Positions 33,258 to 43,972 of a DNA stretch of 64,000 nt are shown here, in pieces; position 1 is the first letter of the stretch, and each line of letters begins with the position of its first letter. This DNA is from Tupaia tana. Its lineage: Eukaryota; Chordata; Mammalia; Scandentia; Tupaiidae. The notes under the pieces were generated by a model. That model was not told the origin of the DNA. It ran no database searches and saw only the letters and a program-made list of their open reading frames with translations. Where the stretch lies: contig JAKSZU010000004.1 of the NCBI GenBank assembly GCA_026018925.1, positions 109,365,498 through 109,429,497 on the forward strand, read 5' to 3'. Position numbers and translations under genes: made by a program.

Positions 33258-33352
33258 AAAGGGGCATTATTTGATAATACAACCCTTTGGTACTTATTCT
33301 TTGAATTCACCTGTTTTTCTACCTTTTATTGTACAGAGAACATGCTATTTGA

Positions 33353-33565
33353 TGGGCAGCCCCATCACGCAGTGGGGAGAGAGTCGGATACCCCAAGGCA
33401 GCCTTTGATTGGTGTCCCTGCCCCTGGTGGGACACCCCAAATCCCGACAGAATGGAGAAGTAGAGGAAAAGGGTTGCAGCAGGACCACGTCCCAGTGAGG
33501 GGTGCTCTCTCTCTGTTCTTGTCTCGGGCAAGTGCATGTGCCCTCTGGCAATATTTAAAAAATGA
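33353..33565 (+). repeat. Older tRNA-SINE copy
   Basis: 'gggcagccccatcacgcagt', 'acaccccaaatcccgacag', 'gcatgtgccctctggcaat', A-tail. Confidence 0.7.
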
Positions 33566-33606
33566 GTGAAGAAAAAGTTTTAAAAAGTTAAAAAAAAAAA
33601 AAAAAA

Positions 33607-34095
33607 GGGCCAGTGAGTGGTGTGGTGGTTAAGGTGCTGGATCCCATGTGGCTGACTGTAGTTCGAGATCCAGACTCTTCGACTTGAAAAACACACCCGG
33701 TGCATGTGTGTGCCCAAAATCTCAGGAGGACGATGGAGCAGGAGAGAGTGGCCATCCCCTCTGGGGGTTGATTTTTTTTTTCTTTTTTTTTTAGAGAGGT
33801 TTTTGCTATAGGGCACATGCGCTTGCCAGAAAGACAGAGAGAGACAGAGACAGAAAGCGAGAAATCACCCCCCAGGGGGGATGGCCACGCCGCAATCCCT
33901 TCTCCTCCATTCTCCTCTCGGGATCTTGGGCACGCACGCACACATGCGCCCAGTGTGAGTTTAAGCCACCAGGTCCGGGACTCAAACCGCGGTCCCCTCA
34001 TGGGAGTCCAGTGACAGCCATTATGTTAACTGCTGGTCCCTGGGGGTTGATTTCTCACTTTCCCTCTCACTCTCTCGGTCCGGGGAGGACACATA
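33607..34095 (+). repeat. SINE-L copy split by an inverted young SINE-L
   Basis: First part 33607-33774 ('gggccagtgagtggtgtggt' to 'ctctgggggttgatttt'); it resumes at 34041 with 'tgggggttgatttctcac'. Confidence 0.88.
33775..34040 (-). repeat. SINE-L copy, young, nested, with TSD
   Basis: 'gagaggtttttgctatagg', hairpin 'accccccaggggggatgg', head 'aactgctggtccc'. The TSD TGGGGGTTGATTT lies on both sides and is itself the hairpin-end sequence of the host SINE. Confidence 0.95.
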
Positions 34096-34765
34096 CTACC
34101 AAAACTCACAAGGGTATGTGCTACCAAACCACCACACAGAGCATGTAGCTCTGGGGCGCTTTGAACAGCTTCCCACTCTCGGCAGGACACCCAGGTTGTA
34201 GTGGCTGGTGATGTCCGGGTGGCATGCTGCCCTGTAGCCAGTGTGTGTACTTGTGAAGAGGCTGCCTGGTCTTTCGTAAGGGGGAGCTGTCCATGGCCCT
34301 GGATGAGGGCAGGCAGGGCAGAGGCCATGACCCCAGATATGGTTTTTGATTCTGTTGATGTGGAGACCTGCAGGGTCAGGGTCCAGCTGGTGGGCGCGGG
34401 CCCTTCCTGGTCGAGGCCCTGTGAGTGTGGGCACGTCCTCAGCATGCCCTCTTGCGCTTCCCTGTGTGTCTGTCCAGGGCTCACTTGGCCAATGAGTAAG
34501 CGTCACCTTTTGTATGGCTCTGGGAGGGGCTTTGGTGGAAGGGGAGCACGAGCTCACTGCCCTGGCCCCACCATCACCGCAGACCCCTGAGAACAGGCGA
34601 GAGCAGGCAGCTGCCGTGTGGCACGTCCTCCCTCTGGGAAGCCAGGTCGGCAGCTCTGGCCTCTGCCCTCGGGGCGCTCTCCCGGGGGTGTGCGTCAGCC
34701 CGGGGACTCTGCGTTGGCTCTCTGCCACAGCCCACCCTCATCCTCGCTGTCCCTGTCTCCTGCAG

Positions 34766-34925
34766 TCCTCCGTGTGTGCCAAGATTGTGCAGCTGCTGGG
34801 CCAGAATGAGGTGGACTACCGCCAGAAGCAGGTGGTCATCCTGAGCCAGGACAGCTTCTACCGCGTCCTCACCTCAGAGCAGAAGGCCAAAGCCCTGAAG
34901 GGCCAGTTCAACTTTGATCACCCGG
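34766..34925 (+). CDS. UCK2: UCK2 exon 2 (residues 34-86, plus first base of codon 87)
   Basis: 160 coding bases, beginning at codon phase 0 with Ser34-Ser35. Ser34 completes the Walker A (P-loop) whose glycines and Lys33 are encoded by exon 1. The segment holds [15 protein letters not shown] and the motif ILSQDSFYR, whose Asp62 acts as catalytic base on the ribose 5'-hydroxyl in the known enzyme. It ends in FNFDHP, with Asp84 in the nucleoside pocket. Acceptor CTCCTGCAG and donor CCCGG|GTGAGT are strong. The protein matches mammalian UCK2 as I remember it without a change. The paralogue UCK1 differs noticeably in this region, so UCK2 is favoured. Confidence 0.97.
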
Positions 34926-35122
34926 GTGAGTTGGGAGTTGGAGGCGTGTGAGTGTGCGTGCACGCACGGAGGCTGGGGTGGTGGTGTTATTAGTCTGCTT
35001 GAAGAAATCGCTTTATGTACCTGTCTAAGTCTGTTTCTTTCGCCACAGAAGGGCAGTACGAACCACCTTGCAGGGCTGGTGTGGGCTCGTGTGAAAGAAG
35101 GAACTTGCTTTGTTCTGTTTTT

Positions 35123-35345
35123 ATTATAGGGTCTGTGTGCTCATCAGAGACAGCGAGAGAGAGGGAAAGTGAGATCACTCCCGCACACTTCCCTGGGAGG
35201 ATGGCCACGTGCAGTCCCTTCATCCTCTTGGGATTTTCAGCACACACGTACATGTGCCTGTGTGTTTTCCAAGTCCAGGACCTGAACCGTGCACGTGGGC
35301 CATGTGAGATCCGGCACTTTAACTGCCATGCCACCTGCTGGCCCA
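35123..35345 (-). repeat. SINE-L copy
   Basis: 'tattatagggtctgtgtgct', 'cttccctgggaggatggcc', 'ccaggacctgaaccgtgc', head 'ccacctgctggccc'. Confidence 0.85.
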
Positions 35346-35359
35346 AGAAGGGATATTTT

Positions 35360-35524
35360 TAAAATTTCGTTTATTTCTTCCAATAAAAACAGGAAGAAAG
35401 AGAGAGAAAGCACACACGTGCACAGGCAGCACCCCTCCGCAGGGTCTCATGCTGTGATCCACCGTGCCCCAGCCAACCCTGGGTCACAGGCACGTGTGTG
35501 TCCGGTGTGCTCAGGGACGTCTCT
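35360..35524 (-). repeat. SINE-C fragment (tail and body)
   Basis: 'tttcgtttatttcttccaat', 'ccgcagggtctcatgctg', 'cagccaaccctgggtcacag', 'ccggtgtgctcaggga'. It is then cut by the next SINE. Confidence 0.72.
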
Positions 35525-35817
35525 CTCTCTCTCTTTTTTTTTTTTTTTTTTTTTGTTCTCTTTTTTGGGAGAGGTTTTTGCTATAGGACACATGCGCTCA
35601 CCAGAAAGACAGAGAGAGACAGAGAGACAAAAAGCGAGAAATCACACCCTAGGGGGTATGGCCACGCCACAATCCCTTCTCCTCCATTCTCTTCTTGGGA
35701 TCTTGGGCACGCACGCACATGCGCCCGGCGTGAGTTCAAGCCACCAGGTCCAGGACTCGAACCGCAGTCGACTACGTGGGAGTCCAGAGACATAGCCATT
35801 ACGCTAACTGCGGGTCC
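35525..35817 (-). repeat. SINE-L copy, young, with TSD
   Basis: T run, 'gagaggtttttgctatagga', 'acaccctagggggtatgg', 'tcgaaccgcagtcgac', head 'aactgcgggtccc'. TSD CAGGGACRTCTCT. Confidence 0.94.
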
Positions 35818-35847
35818 CAGGGACATCTCTTGATGCAAAACTGGGAT

Positions 35848-36046
35848 TCCCCATGTAGTCAACTGCAGTTCGAGTCCTGGACCTGGTGGCTTAAACTCAC
35901 ACCGGGCGTGTGTGCGTGTGTGCCCAAGATCCCAAGAAGAGAATGGAGGAGAAGGGATTGCGGTGTGGCCATCCCCCCTGGGGGGTGATTTCTTGCTTTC
36001 TGTCTTTCTGGTGAGCGCGCACTCCCTATAGCAAAAACCTCTCCAA
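35848..36046 (+). repeat. SINE-L copy, 5' truncated
   Basis: Begins inside the tRNA-like head at 'attccccatgtagtcaac' and continues to 'ctccctatagcaaaaacc'. The first ~30 bases of the head are missing. Confidence 0.88.
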
Positions 36047-36058
36047 AAAGCAAGCAGT

Positions 36059-36308
36059 GCCGTCCAGCCTTGTGGTGGTGGTTAAGCGCTGTATGTTGGA
36101 AGCCAGATCCCAATTGGCTAACAATGGTTTGAGTCCTGGCCCTGCCAGCTTCCGAAACATGCCAGGAGTGTGTGCAGGTGTGTCCCCGATCCTGACGTGG
36201 TGGAGAGGTGGGGGAGGAAGGACTGTGTGTAACCATGCCTGGCCACGCCCGTCGGGAGGGTGTCTCTGTCCTCTCTGATGACTGTGTGTGCCCTCTGACA
36301 ACAAAAAC
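36059..36308 (+). repeat. SINE-L copy, diverged
   Basis: 'gccgtccagccttgtggtgg' head, 'caatggtttgagtcctgg', 'gtgccctctgacaacaaaaa' end. Confidence 0.75.
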
Positions 36309-36479
36309 AGTTTGCCAGGGAGCTTTCCTTCTGCTTCAGGCAGAAATCTGGCTGCGGTGTGGGGGGCGGGGGCGGTACTCTGTTGCAAGGCCTTATTACA
36401 GGTTTCTGAGGGTGCCCTGGGCATGAGCATGGGAGAATTTGCAAATTATAAGGCATCTTCATGTTTTGATTTCCTTCAG

Positions 36480-36576
36480 ATGCCTTTGACAATGAACTCA
36501 TCTTCAAAACACTCAAAGAGATCACGGAGGGGAAGACGGTCCAGATCCCGGTGTATGACTTCGTCTCCCATTCTCG
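36480..36576 (+). CDS. UCK2: UCK2 exon 3 (codon 87 to first two bases of codon 119)
   Basis: 97 coding bases giving [19 protein letters not shown] and [14 protein letters not shown] across the junctions. Tyr112, Phe114 and His117 form the uracil/cytosine recognition pocket in the solved UCK2 structure, and all three are present. Position 95 is Phe; I recall Leu in human UCK2, so this may be a lineage substitution on a surface helix. Donor TTCTCG|GTGAGT is strong. The codon for Arg119 is split CG|G with exon 4. Confidence 0.97.
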
Positions 36577-37302
36577 GTGAGTGTCGCTCCGCGCAGGGAT
36601 CGCAGCCGGCTGCAGCGTCTGCTGAGGCCCTGGCCCGGGCTCATGCTTCCGACCACGATCCTCTGCTGCCCACCGCCCCGCAGCCTCGTGGACAGGCCGT
36701 GGGTTGCACAGGTTGGGGACTTCATCCAGGCTTTCCAGGAATGTCTGACCATCTGTCTGGTGAACTTGGAGGACGGCTCAGGGTGCAGGACTGCACGTCT
36801 GTTCAGACCTGTGTCCCGGAGCTATTGTTCCTGGAACAAGCTGCAGGGGGAGAGGGCAGGGAGAACAAAGGAAGCTGTTCTTTGGCTCGCTGTTTGCTGG
36901 CCTGGGGCCGTGGGGCGGGGCCAGGTGCTGAGCTCAGAACTGACCAGACCCTCCAGAAAGCTGCTCCAGCAAATCCAACCAGTCGGCTCCAGCGAAGCTT
37001 CTAGTTAAAGAGCCCCGGGAGGACCCGGTGACGGCTGGACCTCTTCCCTCGGGGGCAGTGGGCTCCCAGAGGGTGCAGCACGGCCACAGCTCCTCGCGGG
37101 GCGGCTCTCCGTTTGAACTCGAGCCTCCTGGGAACTCCAGATTCGCCGCTGAGCTCCTGGCACATCGCCGTGCACAGCACCTTGCATGCTCTGGGCTAGC
37201 AGCTTCTCAACAGGCGCTGTTACCTGTGGGCTGTTCTGGAAGTTTCTCCCCGTGTCCTCCTCGTTCTCCTTTCCTGTCCTTTTGTCCCATTCTCTCTCTT
37301 CT

Positions 37303-37515
37303 TTAAAAGTTAGTTTGTCGGTTTCCTGAAGGAAGACGTGTGGGGGAGAAGGAGCGAGACAGACAGGCAGACACAGGGACCCTCAAGGGCCTCATCTCAC
37401 TGCGGCCCCCTCCGTCAGCCCTCTGCTGGTCGGACCCCGAGCACATGTCCTGTGCGTTCAGTTCAGCGTGGGGTCTGAACCCGTGGTGGGCTGTGTGGCC
37501 TTCAGCCACTGTAGA
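37303..37515 (-). repeat. SINE-C copy
   Basis: 'gttagtttgtcggtttcctg', 'agacaggcagacacagggac', 'gggtctgaacccgtggtggg', 'gtgtggccttcagccactg'. Confidence 0.65.
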
Positions 37516-37570
37516 CCTGTATGCTCCTGTCTGCCCCACAAAGCTGGACCCCCATTCTATCCCGAGTTTG

Positions 37571-37574
37571 TTTT

Positions 37575-37622
<48 letters not shown>

Positions 37623-37626
37623 TTTT
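37571..37626 (+). repeat. (TTTA)n microsatellite
   Basis: About 13 TTTA units forming the expanded inverted tail of the following SINE-L. Confidence 0.95.
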
Positions 37627-37866
37627 TGGAGAGGTTTTTGCTATAGGGCGCGTGTGCTCGCCAGACAGACAGAGACAGAGAGATAGAAAGCGAGAAATCA
37701 CCCCCCAGAGGGGATGGCCACGCCACAATCCCTCTTCCTCTCGGGATCTTGGGCACGCATGCACACATGCCCGGCGTGAGTTTAAGCCACCGGGTCCGGG
37801 ACTCGAACCGCAGTCGACTACGTGGGAGTCCAGCGACATAGCCATTACGCCAACTGCTGGTCCCTA
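37627..37866 (-). repeat. SINE-L copy, young
   Basis: 'gagaggtttttgctatagg', hairpin 'accccccagaggggatgg', 'tcgaaccgcagtcgactac', head 'caactgctggtccc'. Confidence 0.93.
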
Positions 37867-38107
37867 TTTTTTTTTTTTTTAAGGTTTTTGCCAAAGGGTG
37901 CATGCACTTGCTAGAGAGAGAAAGGGAAAGTGAGAAATCACCCCTGGGAGATGGCCACGTTGCAGTTCCCTTTCCATTCTCCTCTCAGGACTCTGGGCAT
38001 ACATGCACATGGCCTGCTGTGGTTTCAAGCTGTTAGGACCGGGACTTGAACCACTCTCAGCGATGTGGGAGTCCAGCGCCTTAACCACCATGCCACCTGC
38101 TGGCCCC
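37867..38107 (-). repeat. SINE-L copy abutting the previous one
   Basis: T run, 'aaggtttttgccaaagggtg', 'cacccctgggagatggcc', 'gggacttgaaccactctc', head 'ccacctgctggcccc'. Same orientation as its neighbour, separated only by the T run; possibly a second dimer-like pair. Confidence 0.88.
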
Positions 38108-38219
38108 TAGTTGAATAGTTTTTGAATGGGAAATTATAGTAGATCACATACATCCTTCTCCTACCAGATGTTTCTATAATTACAAACTCAATCCCAACTC
38201 CCCCCCACCCCCTTTTTTT

Positions 38220-38450
38220 TAGAGATAATTTTGCCGTAGGGTGTGTGCATTCACCAGAGGGACAGAAAGCGAGAAATCCTCACTTCCCAGGGGTATGGCC
38301 ACGCCGCAGTCCCTTCTCCAGTCTCCTCTCAGGATCTTAGGCACACACCACACGTGCCTGGTGGAGTTTCAAGCTGCTGGGTCTGGGACTCGAACCATGG
38401 TCGACTACCTGGGAGTCCAGCAACATAACCATTATATCATCTGCCGGTTC
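38220..38450 (-). repeat. SINE-L copy
   Basis: 'agataattttgccgtagggt', 'cttcccaggggtatggcc', 'ctcgaaccatggtcgac', head 'atctgccggttcccc'. Confidence 0.88.
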
Positions 38451-38459
38451 CCCCCTCCT

Positions 38460-38640
38460 TTTTTCTTTTTCTTTTTTTTTTTTTTAACGTTTCTTTCTTC
38501 CATGAGAGGGGGAGAGAGAAATAGTGAGAGAGAGGCGCACCCCAGGGGCCTGGTGCCCTGTGTGATCCACCCCCAGGCCTGGCAGTGCAGGTTGCCATGC
38601 GCTGTGCTTGCCTCATGTGCCCCAGGACCCTGCCCTCTCT
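38460..38640 (-). repeat. SINE-C copy
   Basis: T-rich tail, 'tttctttcttccatgagagg', 'gcaccccaggggcctggtg', 'ccccaggcctggcagtgcag'. Confidence 0.65.
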
Positions 38641-38694
38641 GCACCGTCTGTAGATCCCGCTGCCTCACTGCCCAGCTTGTCCTCTCTCCTGGTG

Positions 38695-38830
38695 CTTCGC
38701 CGCCCGGCCCGTCCTCTGCCCGCCACCCGGCCCCGTCCTTTCCCCGCCGCCCCGCCGCTGGGTCGCCCGGCCCGTCCTCTCCCCGCTGCCCCACCCCCTC
38801 ACGTCCCACCACCAGGCCCATCTTCTCTCC
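38695..38830 (+). repeat. GC-rich imperfect tandem repeat, about 64-bp period
   Basis: CGCCCGGCCCGTCCTCT occurs near 38699 and again near 38763, with C-rich text between. Very high GC. Confidence 0.6.
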
Positions 38831-40792
38831 CGCGTGTTCCTCTCGGACACGTCTTAGCACACACAAATCCTGCCCCTTCCTCCTGAGCCGGAACTGAGGG
38901 CAGCAGCAACGAGGTTGGAGAGGAACAGGGGCCCGAGCGTGTGTGCTGGGTCCGGCGCTCTGTGAGGCTCTCGCCTCCACCCCTCCCTGCGTCTTCTCAA
39001 GCCCTTGCTTCTGGGGCAGGACGCTGGGTGCGTGGGCCCCGCAGGGATGTGCTGTGCCCCTCCTCTGCTGTCCGTCTCTTCCTAGCTGCACCACCCCGCA
39101 GTGCAGGGGTACAGGGGTTTAGCAGGGGAGTTGGAGCTGGCTTGACTGGGCTGAGAGGTCGCAGCCAGGGCCTCCAAGAACACCGTCCCCTGAGTCCAGG
39201 AGCAGAAGCCGGGGATTGGGGTAACGTCCAGGAAACGGCTGCATCTGGGCCACGGCGTCGAGGCTGGCGTTGTGCAGTCTCTGCAGCTCCCGTACCTCAT
39301 CACGGCCCCCACTGGGGCTTTCCCTCACGGCCCTTCTAAGTCCGGCTGGCGGAGTGACCCGGGACTCTGTGGGGGGGACCCTGTCGGGCAGGGCTCCGGA
39401 GGCTGCGGCGGCGGGGTCACGCCGACACGGATGGTGCGGCTCACACTTCCACTCCAGGGTGGGCACCGGCGGAAGGACGGGCTCTGCCTGACAGTCAGGG
39501 CTTGCTGTGGGGAGCAGGGAGGTGGGGGCTGGGCATGGGTCAAGGAGGGTAGCGGGTGGAGTGGCGGTGGGAGGAGTCAGTGGGGAGAGATCTCCAAGGT
39601 GCGGGATGGGAAGGTATCTCGGGTAGGGAGGTCGGCCTGCGCAGAGCAGCAGGTGGAGGAGGCTGGAGAGGGAGGCAGGCCTCAGCTCGTGGAGGACAGA
39701 GCTCAGGGCGGGAGTACAGACGGGGACAGTAGGGAGCCACCAACAGTGCTGATGCAGGGGAGGGTGGCGGAACAGGATTTGCGATGCCACTCATGGAGGA
39801 GCCTTCGGAGCAGGTGGGCGAGAGGTGGGCAAGGCCCGAGGGGGCAGTGGGGTGAGGGGGCGACGGGGCAGGGCTTAGCCAGTGCAGAGCCGCTCGATGG
39901 CGGCGGGGGGCGGGGTGGAGTGGTCTGTGCAGTGTGAGCTCCATGGACTTCGTGTCGTCTCGAAGAAAACCCCGCAGAACTCTGGGGACACGCCTGTCTC
40001 ACTTTTTACTGGTTTTCAAACTGTGTCCTTCCCTGGCCCAGAGCCTGTCTTCTGAGACCCTCTGATTGCCTTTGACACAGCAAACCCCACCCCCTCTCCC
40101 CACATCTCAGGGGCTGCCCGCCGGGCACCCAGCTGTGACCCCGCCCCACTGTGGACCAGGACCTGGAGGACACAGAGTCACACGCGTGCCCTTCCGGTTT
40201 TCCCTTCCTCGAGCCGAACAAGCTGGTTGGACCAGGTTCTCCCAAGTGATCTAATGGCCGGGTTTTTGGGGACTTCCCAGCCAGACTCCGCTCCTACACG
40301 GCCTGTTATGGCAGGTCCACACTCTGGGCTGGGAGTTGCTCAGCTGGTGTTTTTAGCTCTGAGCTGTTGGGAAGCTTCTCTCGCCTCAGCCTACACATGG
40401 ACTTGGGGAGGTGGGTTCCTGCCCCTCAGGCGGCAGCACCAGGCAGGTCTGCTCCTCGCCGTTTACCAGCCGGGCCCCCGGGCAGCTCCACTCGTGCAGC
40501 GGTGCCCGTAGAGCTGGCGGCCCGGGGTCCTGGAGCACGGGGCAGTGGCCAGGGCGTGCTCTCCCATGGATCCTTTTGCTGTCCCTGCCCTCCTGAGCTC
40601 TCCCCCGGTCGCTTCCGCACCCTCAACCACAGCGGGTGCACTCGGCTTTCTGACAGCTGGCGTCCCTGCACCCGGCCTGGTGTTACACACACCTCGGGGC
40701 TTGTGCGCGAGCAGAGTGCTGGCCCCCCAGGCTGTTTAACCAGCGCGGGCCGGGGCGCAGGTGCTGTCCTGCAGCGATCTCTATTGTTAAAG

Positions 40793-41010
40793 AGATCTTT
40801 GCTGTAGAGTGCAGGTGCTTGCCAGAGAGACAAGTGACACATCACCCCTCCCCTCCTGGGGATGGCCACACGGGAGTCCCTTTTTCATTATCCTGGGATT
40901 TTGGGCACACACACTCGTGCCCACTGTGGTTTTCAAGCCGCTGGGTTTGAGACGTTAATCCATTAACCATGGTTGGCCACGTGGGAGTCCGGCAACATGA
41001 CCACCATGCC
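40793..41010 (-). repeat. SINE-L copy with short TSD
   Basis: 'gagatctttgctgtagagtg', 'cacccctcccctcctggg', 'aaccatggttggccacgtgg', and a decayed head. GATCTCTA on both sides. Confidence 0.82.
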
Positions 41011-41047
41011 TGGGAGTGATCTCTAAAAGCTCTACCCAGAGAGAGTA

Positions 41048-41182
41048 GGGTTGGCAGGTCATTAAGGTGCTGGGCTTCTACATGGCCATCTGTGGTTCAA
41101 GTCCCAGATCTGGCAGCTTGCTTTCTCACTTTCCCTTTCTCTCTGTCTCTCTCCGGTCAAATAAAAAAACAACAGTAAATAA
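41048..41182 (+). repeat. SINE-S copy
   Basis: 'gggttggcaggtcattaagg', 'tggttcaagtcccagatctg', 'cttgctttctcactttccc', 'ctccggtcaaataaaaaaac'. Confidence 0.88.
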
Positions 41183-41433
41183 AAGCTCTCCAGTGACCAG
41201 GTGTGCATCCAGGCAACCCCCGCACCATGGCTAGAGACCGTGCTGACGGCACGTGTCCGCTCTGCTGTGTTCCGTGCTCCCTGTCTGCTCCGTGGCAGTT
41301 ACCTGACGGTGCCACCTCACAGCTCTGACGCAAGTTCAGGGCCCGCGCTCGCGGGACCAGACAGTGCCTGTGGGAGGGGAGCTCCGGCGGCATCCTCTTT
41401 GCGGCTACTATGGACCTTTTACACAATCGGTTT

Positions 41434-41650
41434 TGGGGCCAGTAGGTGGCGTGGAGGTTAAGACACACATGCTGAGACACACATGGCTGGCCATGTGGTT
41501 CGAATGCTGGACCCGGTGTGTGTGCATGCATGGAGGAGAAGGGAATGTGGTGTGGCCGTTCCCCAGGGGGTGCTCTCTCATCACCCCCCCCCCCCCTCTT
41601 TCTGGTAAGGACATGTGCCTTATGGCAAATTTAAAATGAAGAAAAGGAAA
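41434..41650 (+). repeat. SINE-L copy, internally rearranged
   Basis: 'ggggccagtaggtggcgtgg', a short ACACACATG duplication, 'ggagaagggaatgtggtgtg', 'gtgccttatggcaaatttaa'. Part of the body is deleted. Confidence 0.85.
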
Positions 41651-42621
41651 AAAAAAAGTTTTATTCACAGATTCTCACTAGTCTTCTGGGCAGGGCGGTG
41701 ATAATGTTCCTTCCCCTTCCGTGAGTGGGCGAGGGGCATGGGCGGTGTGTCAGGTGGTTCTAGGATGGGGTCAGAGGTTGAGAAGACAGTGACAGCTGGG
41801 GCAAGGTGGGCCAGCCTTCACATGTGGCACCGTGATGCGTGCCCCGACCTCAGCCAGCCCGGGCTGGGGCACGCGTGTGCCTGGCCTCCTGGGTGTGACC
41901 TGGGACCCTCGGTGTGGGTCAGCCTCACAGTGTTGGTCTCCCCCCTGGGCCACTGTCCGGCACCATGTCCACAGTGTCCGCCGTGGGCTCCCCGAGGTAA
42001 CATACATCCCTGTTTTAGTGACAGGGCTGAGGAGGCCTGGGGAGCTTGGCCTGGCCCGCGGCCACCGTTCCAGCCTGACGTGGCTCCCGACCAGGCAGAG
42101 CTCTGGATTCAGGACGCCACGGCCATGCCTGCCCTCTCCCTGTTTCCCGGGAGTCCTCTGCCCTTCCCTGCTGTCGGTGGCCTCCGGTCTGGAGGTGTGC
42201 AGGGCTGTGGAGCGGGCGTGGGTCTGTTTAAGTTCAGTGGTAGGTTACGTAACCGCCAGGCGTGCTGCGCTCCTGGGGGACAGAGGAACCACATCGGCTT
42301 CTATGGGTCTTCGTTCTCCCTTCGGCGGCTGGGTCCGTGTTCCAGGGAGAGGGCTGTCCGCCCGTTTCTGCCAGAATGGCTGGTCAGAGGACACCCTCGT
42401 CCAGCCCTGGCTGTCTGGTGTGGTCTGAGGGCTCCTTGGGGCTGCATCAGCCAGACTCCGCTCCCTGCTTGAAGTCGGACAGGGCAGGAGCCCAGAGCGC
42501 CCGTAGCCAGATGTGGCCAGATGTGCCGGCTCTGGCTCCAGCTTGCCTCCCTCTCCACCCCGCCCCGGTAGTGCGTCCAGGTGACTCCACTTAACCCGCG
42601 TCTCCCGCTCTGTGCTCCCAG

Positions 42622-42764
42622 GAAGGAGGAGACGGTCACCGTGTACCCGGCAGACGTGGTGCTCTTCGAAGGCATCCTGGCCTTCTACTCCCAGGAGGTG
42701 CGGGACCTGTTCCAGATGAAGCTCTTCGTGGACACGGACGCGGACACCCGGCTCTCCCGCAGAG
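42622..42764 (+). CDS. UCK2: UCK2 exon 4 (last base of codon 119 to first base of codon 167)
   Basis: 143 coding bases giving [20 protein letters not shown], then [20 protein letters not shown] and [17 protein letters not shown] is the strand before the active site (Glu135 corresponds to the conserved acidic residue near Mg2+). [12 protein letters not shown] leads into the flexible lid, and Arg166 contacts the phosphate groups in the known structure. No differences from the remembered mammalian sequence were noticed. Acceptor GTGCTCCCAG, donor GCAGAG|GTGCGT. Confidence 0.97.
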
Positions 42765-43529
42765 GTGCGTGCCCCAGGCCGCAGGTGGCCTTGGCTGACG
42801 CCACCTGGGGCAGAGCGGGGCTGGGAGCCTGGGGCAGGCCCTCCCCCACCTGAAGCTGGTGCCTCACTGTGGACGGCCACGGGGCACAGCCTGGCCACGT
42901 CAGCCCCGCTCCGGGAGATCCTGCGGCCCAGCTCGGTGCTGTTTGCGGAGGGATTAGTCACTTACCCTTTTGGATAAGGCGAGGCCCGTGAGGTCATCGC
43001 CATGAAATGTGAAGCTGACGTTCTGGTTTTGCTGGGAAGAGGTCTGTTCAGGGCTCAGTTCCTTGAGGTCTTTTCCCACAAGGGACCCACGTCAGGGCCC
43101 CTCGTTGGGAGCTCGGTGCAGGGCATCTGGGGTCGGGATCTCCCCTGCGGCCTCGGCACTGGCAGCTCGCCCTGCAGGCCACGGGGCCAGCCCATTATTT
43201 CCAGAGAGGTCTGTGGGGGCCACGTCATTGTTAGCATCAGCTCAGGTGCAGACGTGGCAGTGCCCCCTGCGGGCCAACGGAGTGTGTGCGCCCATCCAGG
43301 GACCCTGCCTCTGTCCAGGGTGCAGCCACGCCCACTGGCTGGGTCTGAGCCCGGGGACTGAGCTCTGCAGGACCCGGCGCAGAGAGGCTGGAGCAGGGGC
43401 GGGACGTGGAGACGCGAGGGCAGGAGATTCCATGGTCATTGAATGAGGCACACAGCCCAGGTGTGGGCAGCAGGGCGGGAGACTCTGGAGAGTAGCCTGG
43501 GGCTGAGCTGTGCTGACTGAGCCTCCCAG

Positions 43530-43768
43530 TTTGGTTCCTGGCAGGCAGTGGGGGGTGGGCGGGGAGCCACCCGGGGCTCTGAGCCTGGTTCCCAGTGGGC
43601 GGTGGGGAGCACCCCGGGGCTCTGAGCCTGGCTCCTGGTGGGCAGAGGGGAGCCACCCGGGGCTCTGAGCCTGGTTCCTGGTGGGCGGTGGAGATTGCCC
43701 CGGGGCTCTGCGCCTGGTTCCTGGTAGGCGGCGGGGAGGAGAGCCCCGGGGCTCTGTGCCCAGACATG
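43530..43768 (+). repeat. Minisatellite, 43-bp unit, about 5 copies
   Basis: The motif CCGGGGCTCTGAGCCTGG recurs at 43571, 43614, 43657, 43700 and 43746, i.e. with spacings of 43, 43, 43 and 46. The rest of the unit (CCTGGTGGGCGGTGGGGAG) is also kept. G-rich on the + strand. Confidence 0.93.
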
Positions 43769-43823
43769 AGCTGCTGGAGTGCCCCACGGCATCTGCACCG
43801 TGGAGGCTGAGGGGAGGTGGATG

Positions 43824-43839
43824 GGGGGGGGGGGGGGTG
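43824..43839 (+). repeat. Poly-G run
   Basis: About 14 G in a row between the two minisatellites. Confidence 0.9.
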
Positions 43840-43972
43840 ACAAGGTGTTAGCGTAGCAACTGGAATCCTCAGGACCCAGCAGTGGCTGAGGAGTGGGGAC
43901 AGGGACATAGAACAGTGGAAGGAGATCAGGGTTTGAGTCTTAGAGTGCAAGAGGGTGGGAGATGTGAACGAA

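Larger units (their letters stand above)
34926..36479 (+). other. UCK2: UCK2 intron 2
   Basis: A phase 1 GT-AG intron of 1554 bp. It is largely made of SINEs, including two insertions nested in or abutting a SINE-C and a 5'-truncated SINE-L. The acceptor is TTTGATTTCCTTCAG. Confidence 0.95.
36577..42621 (+). other. UCK2: UCK2 intron 3
   Basis: A phase 2 GT-AG intron of 6045 bp, GC-rich. SINEs cluster at 37300-38650 and 40790-41650. The stretches 36577-37300, 38650-40790 and 41650-42600 contain no repeat I recognise and no credible gene. They carry long overlapping GC-rich frames on both strands that look like chance frames. Confidence 0.93.

Noticed and set aside
38432-39094. 220-codon frame on the - strand near the GC-rich tandem repeat
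   Set aside because: It begins in a SINE, runs through a SINE-C and a GC-rich repeat, and contains a poly-Lys stretch from the T run.
39119-39937. Overlapping frames of more than 220 codons on both strands in intron 3
   Set aside because: Very GC-rich sequence in which stops are rare. Both strands are open at once, and the products are Pro/Gly/Ser/Arg-rich without motifs.
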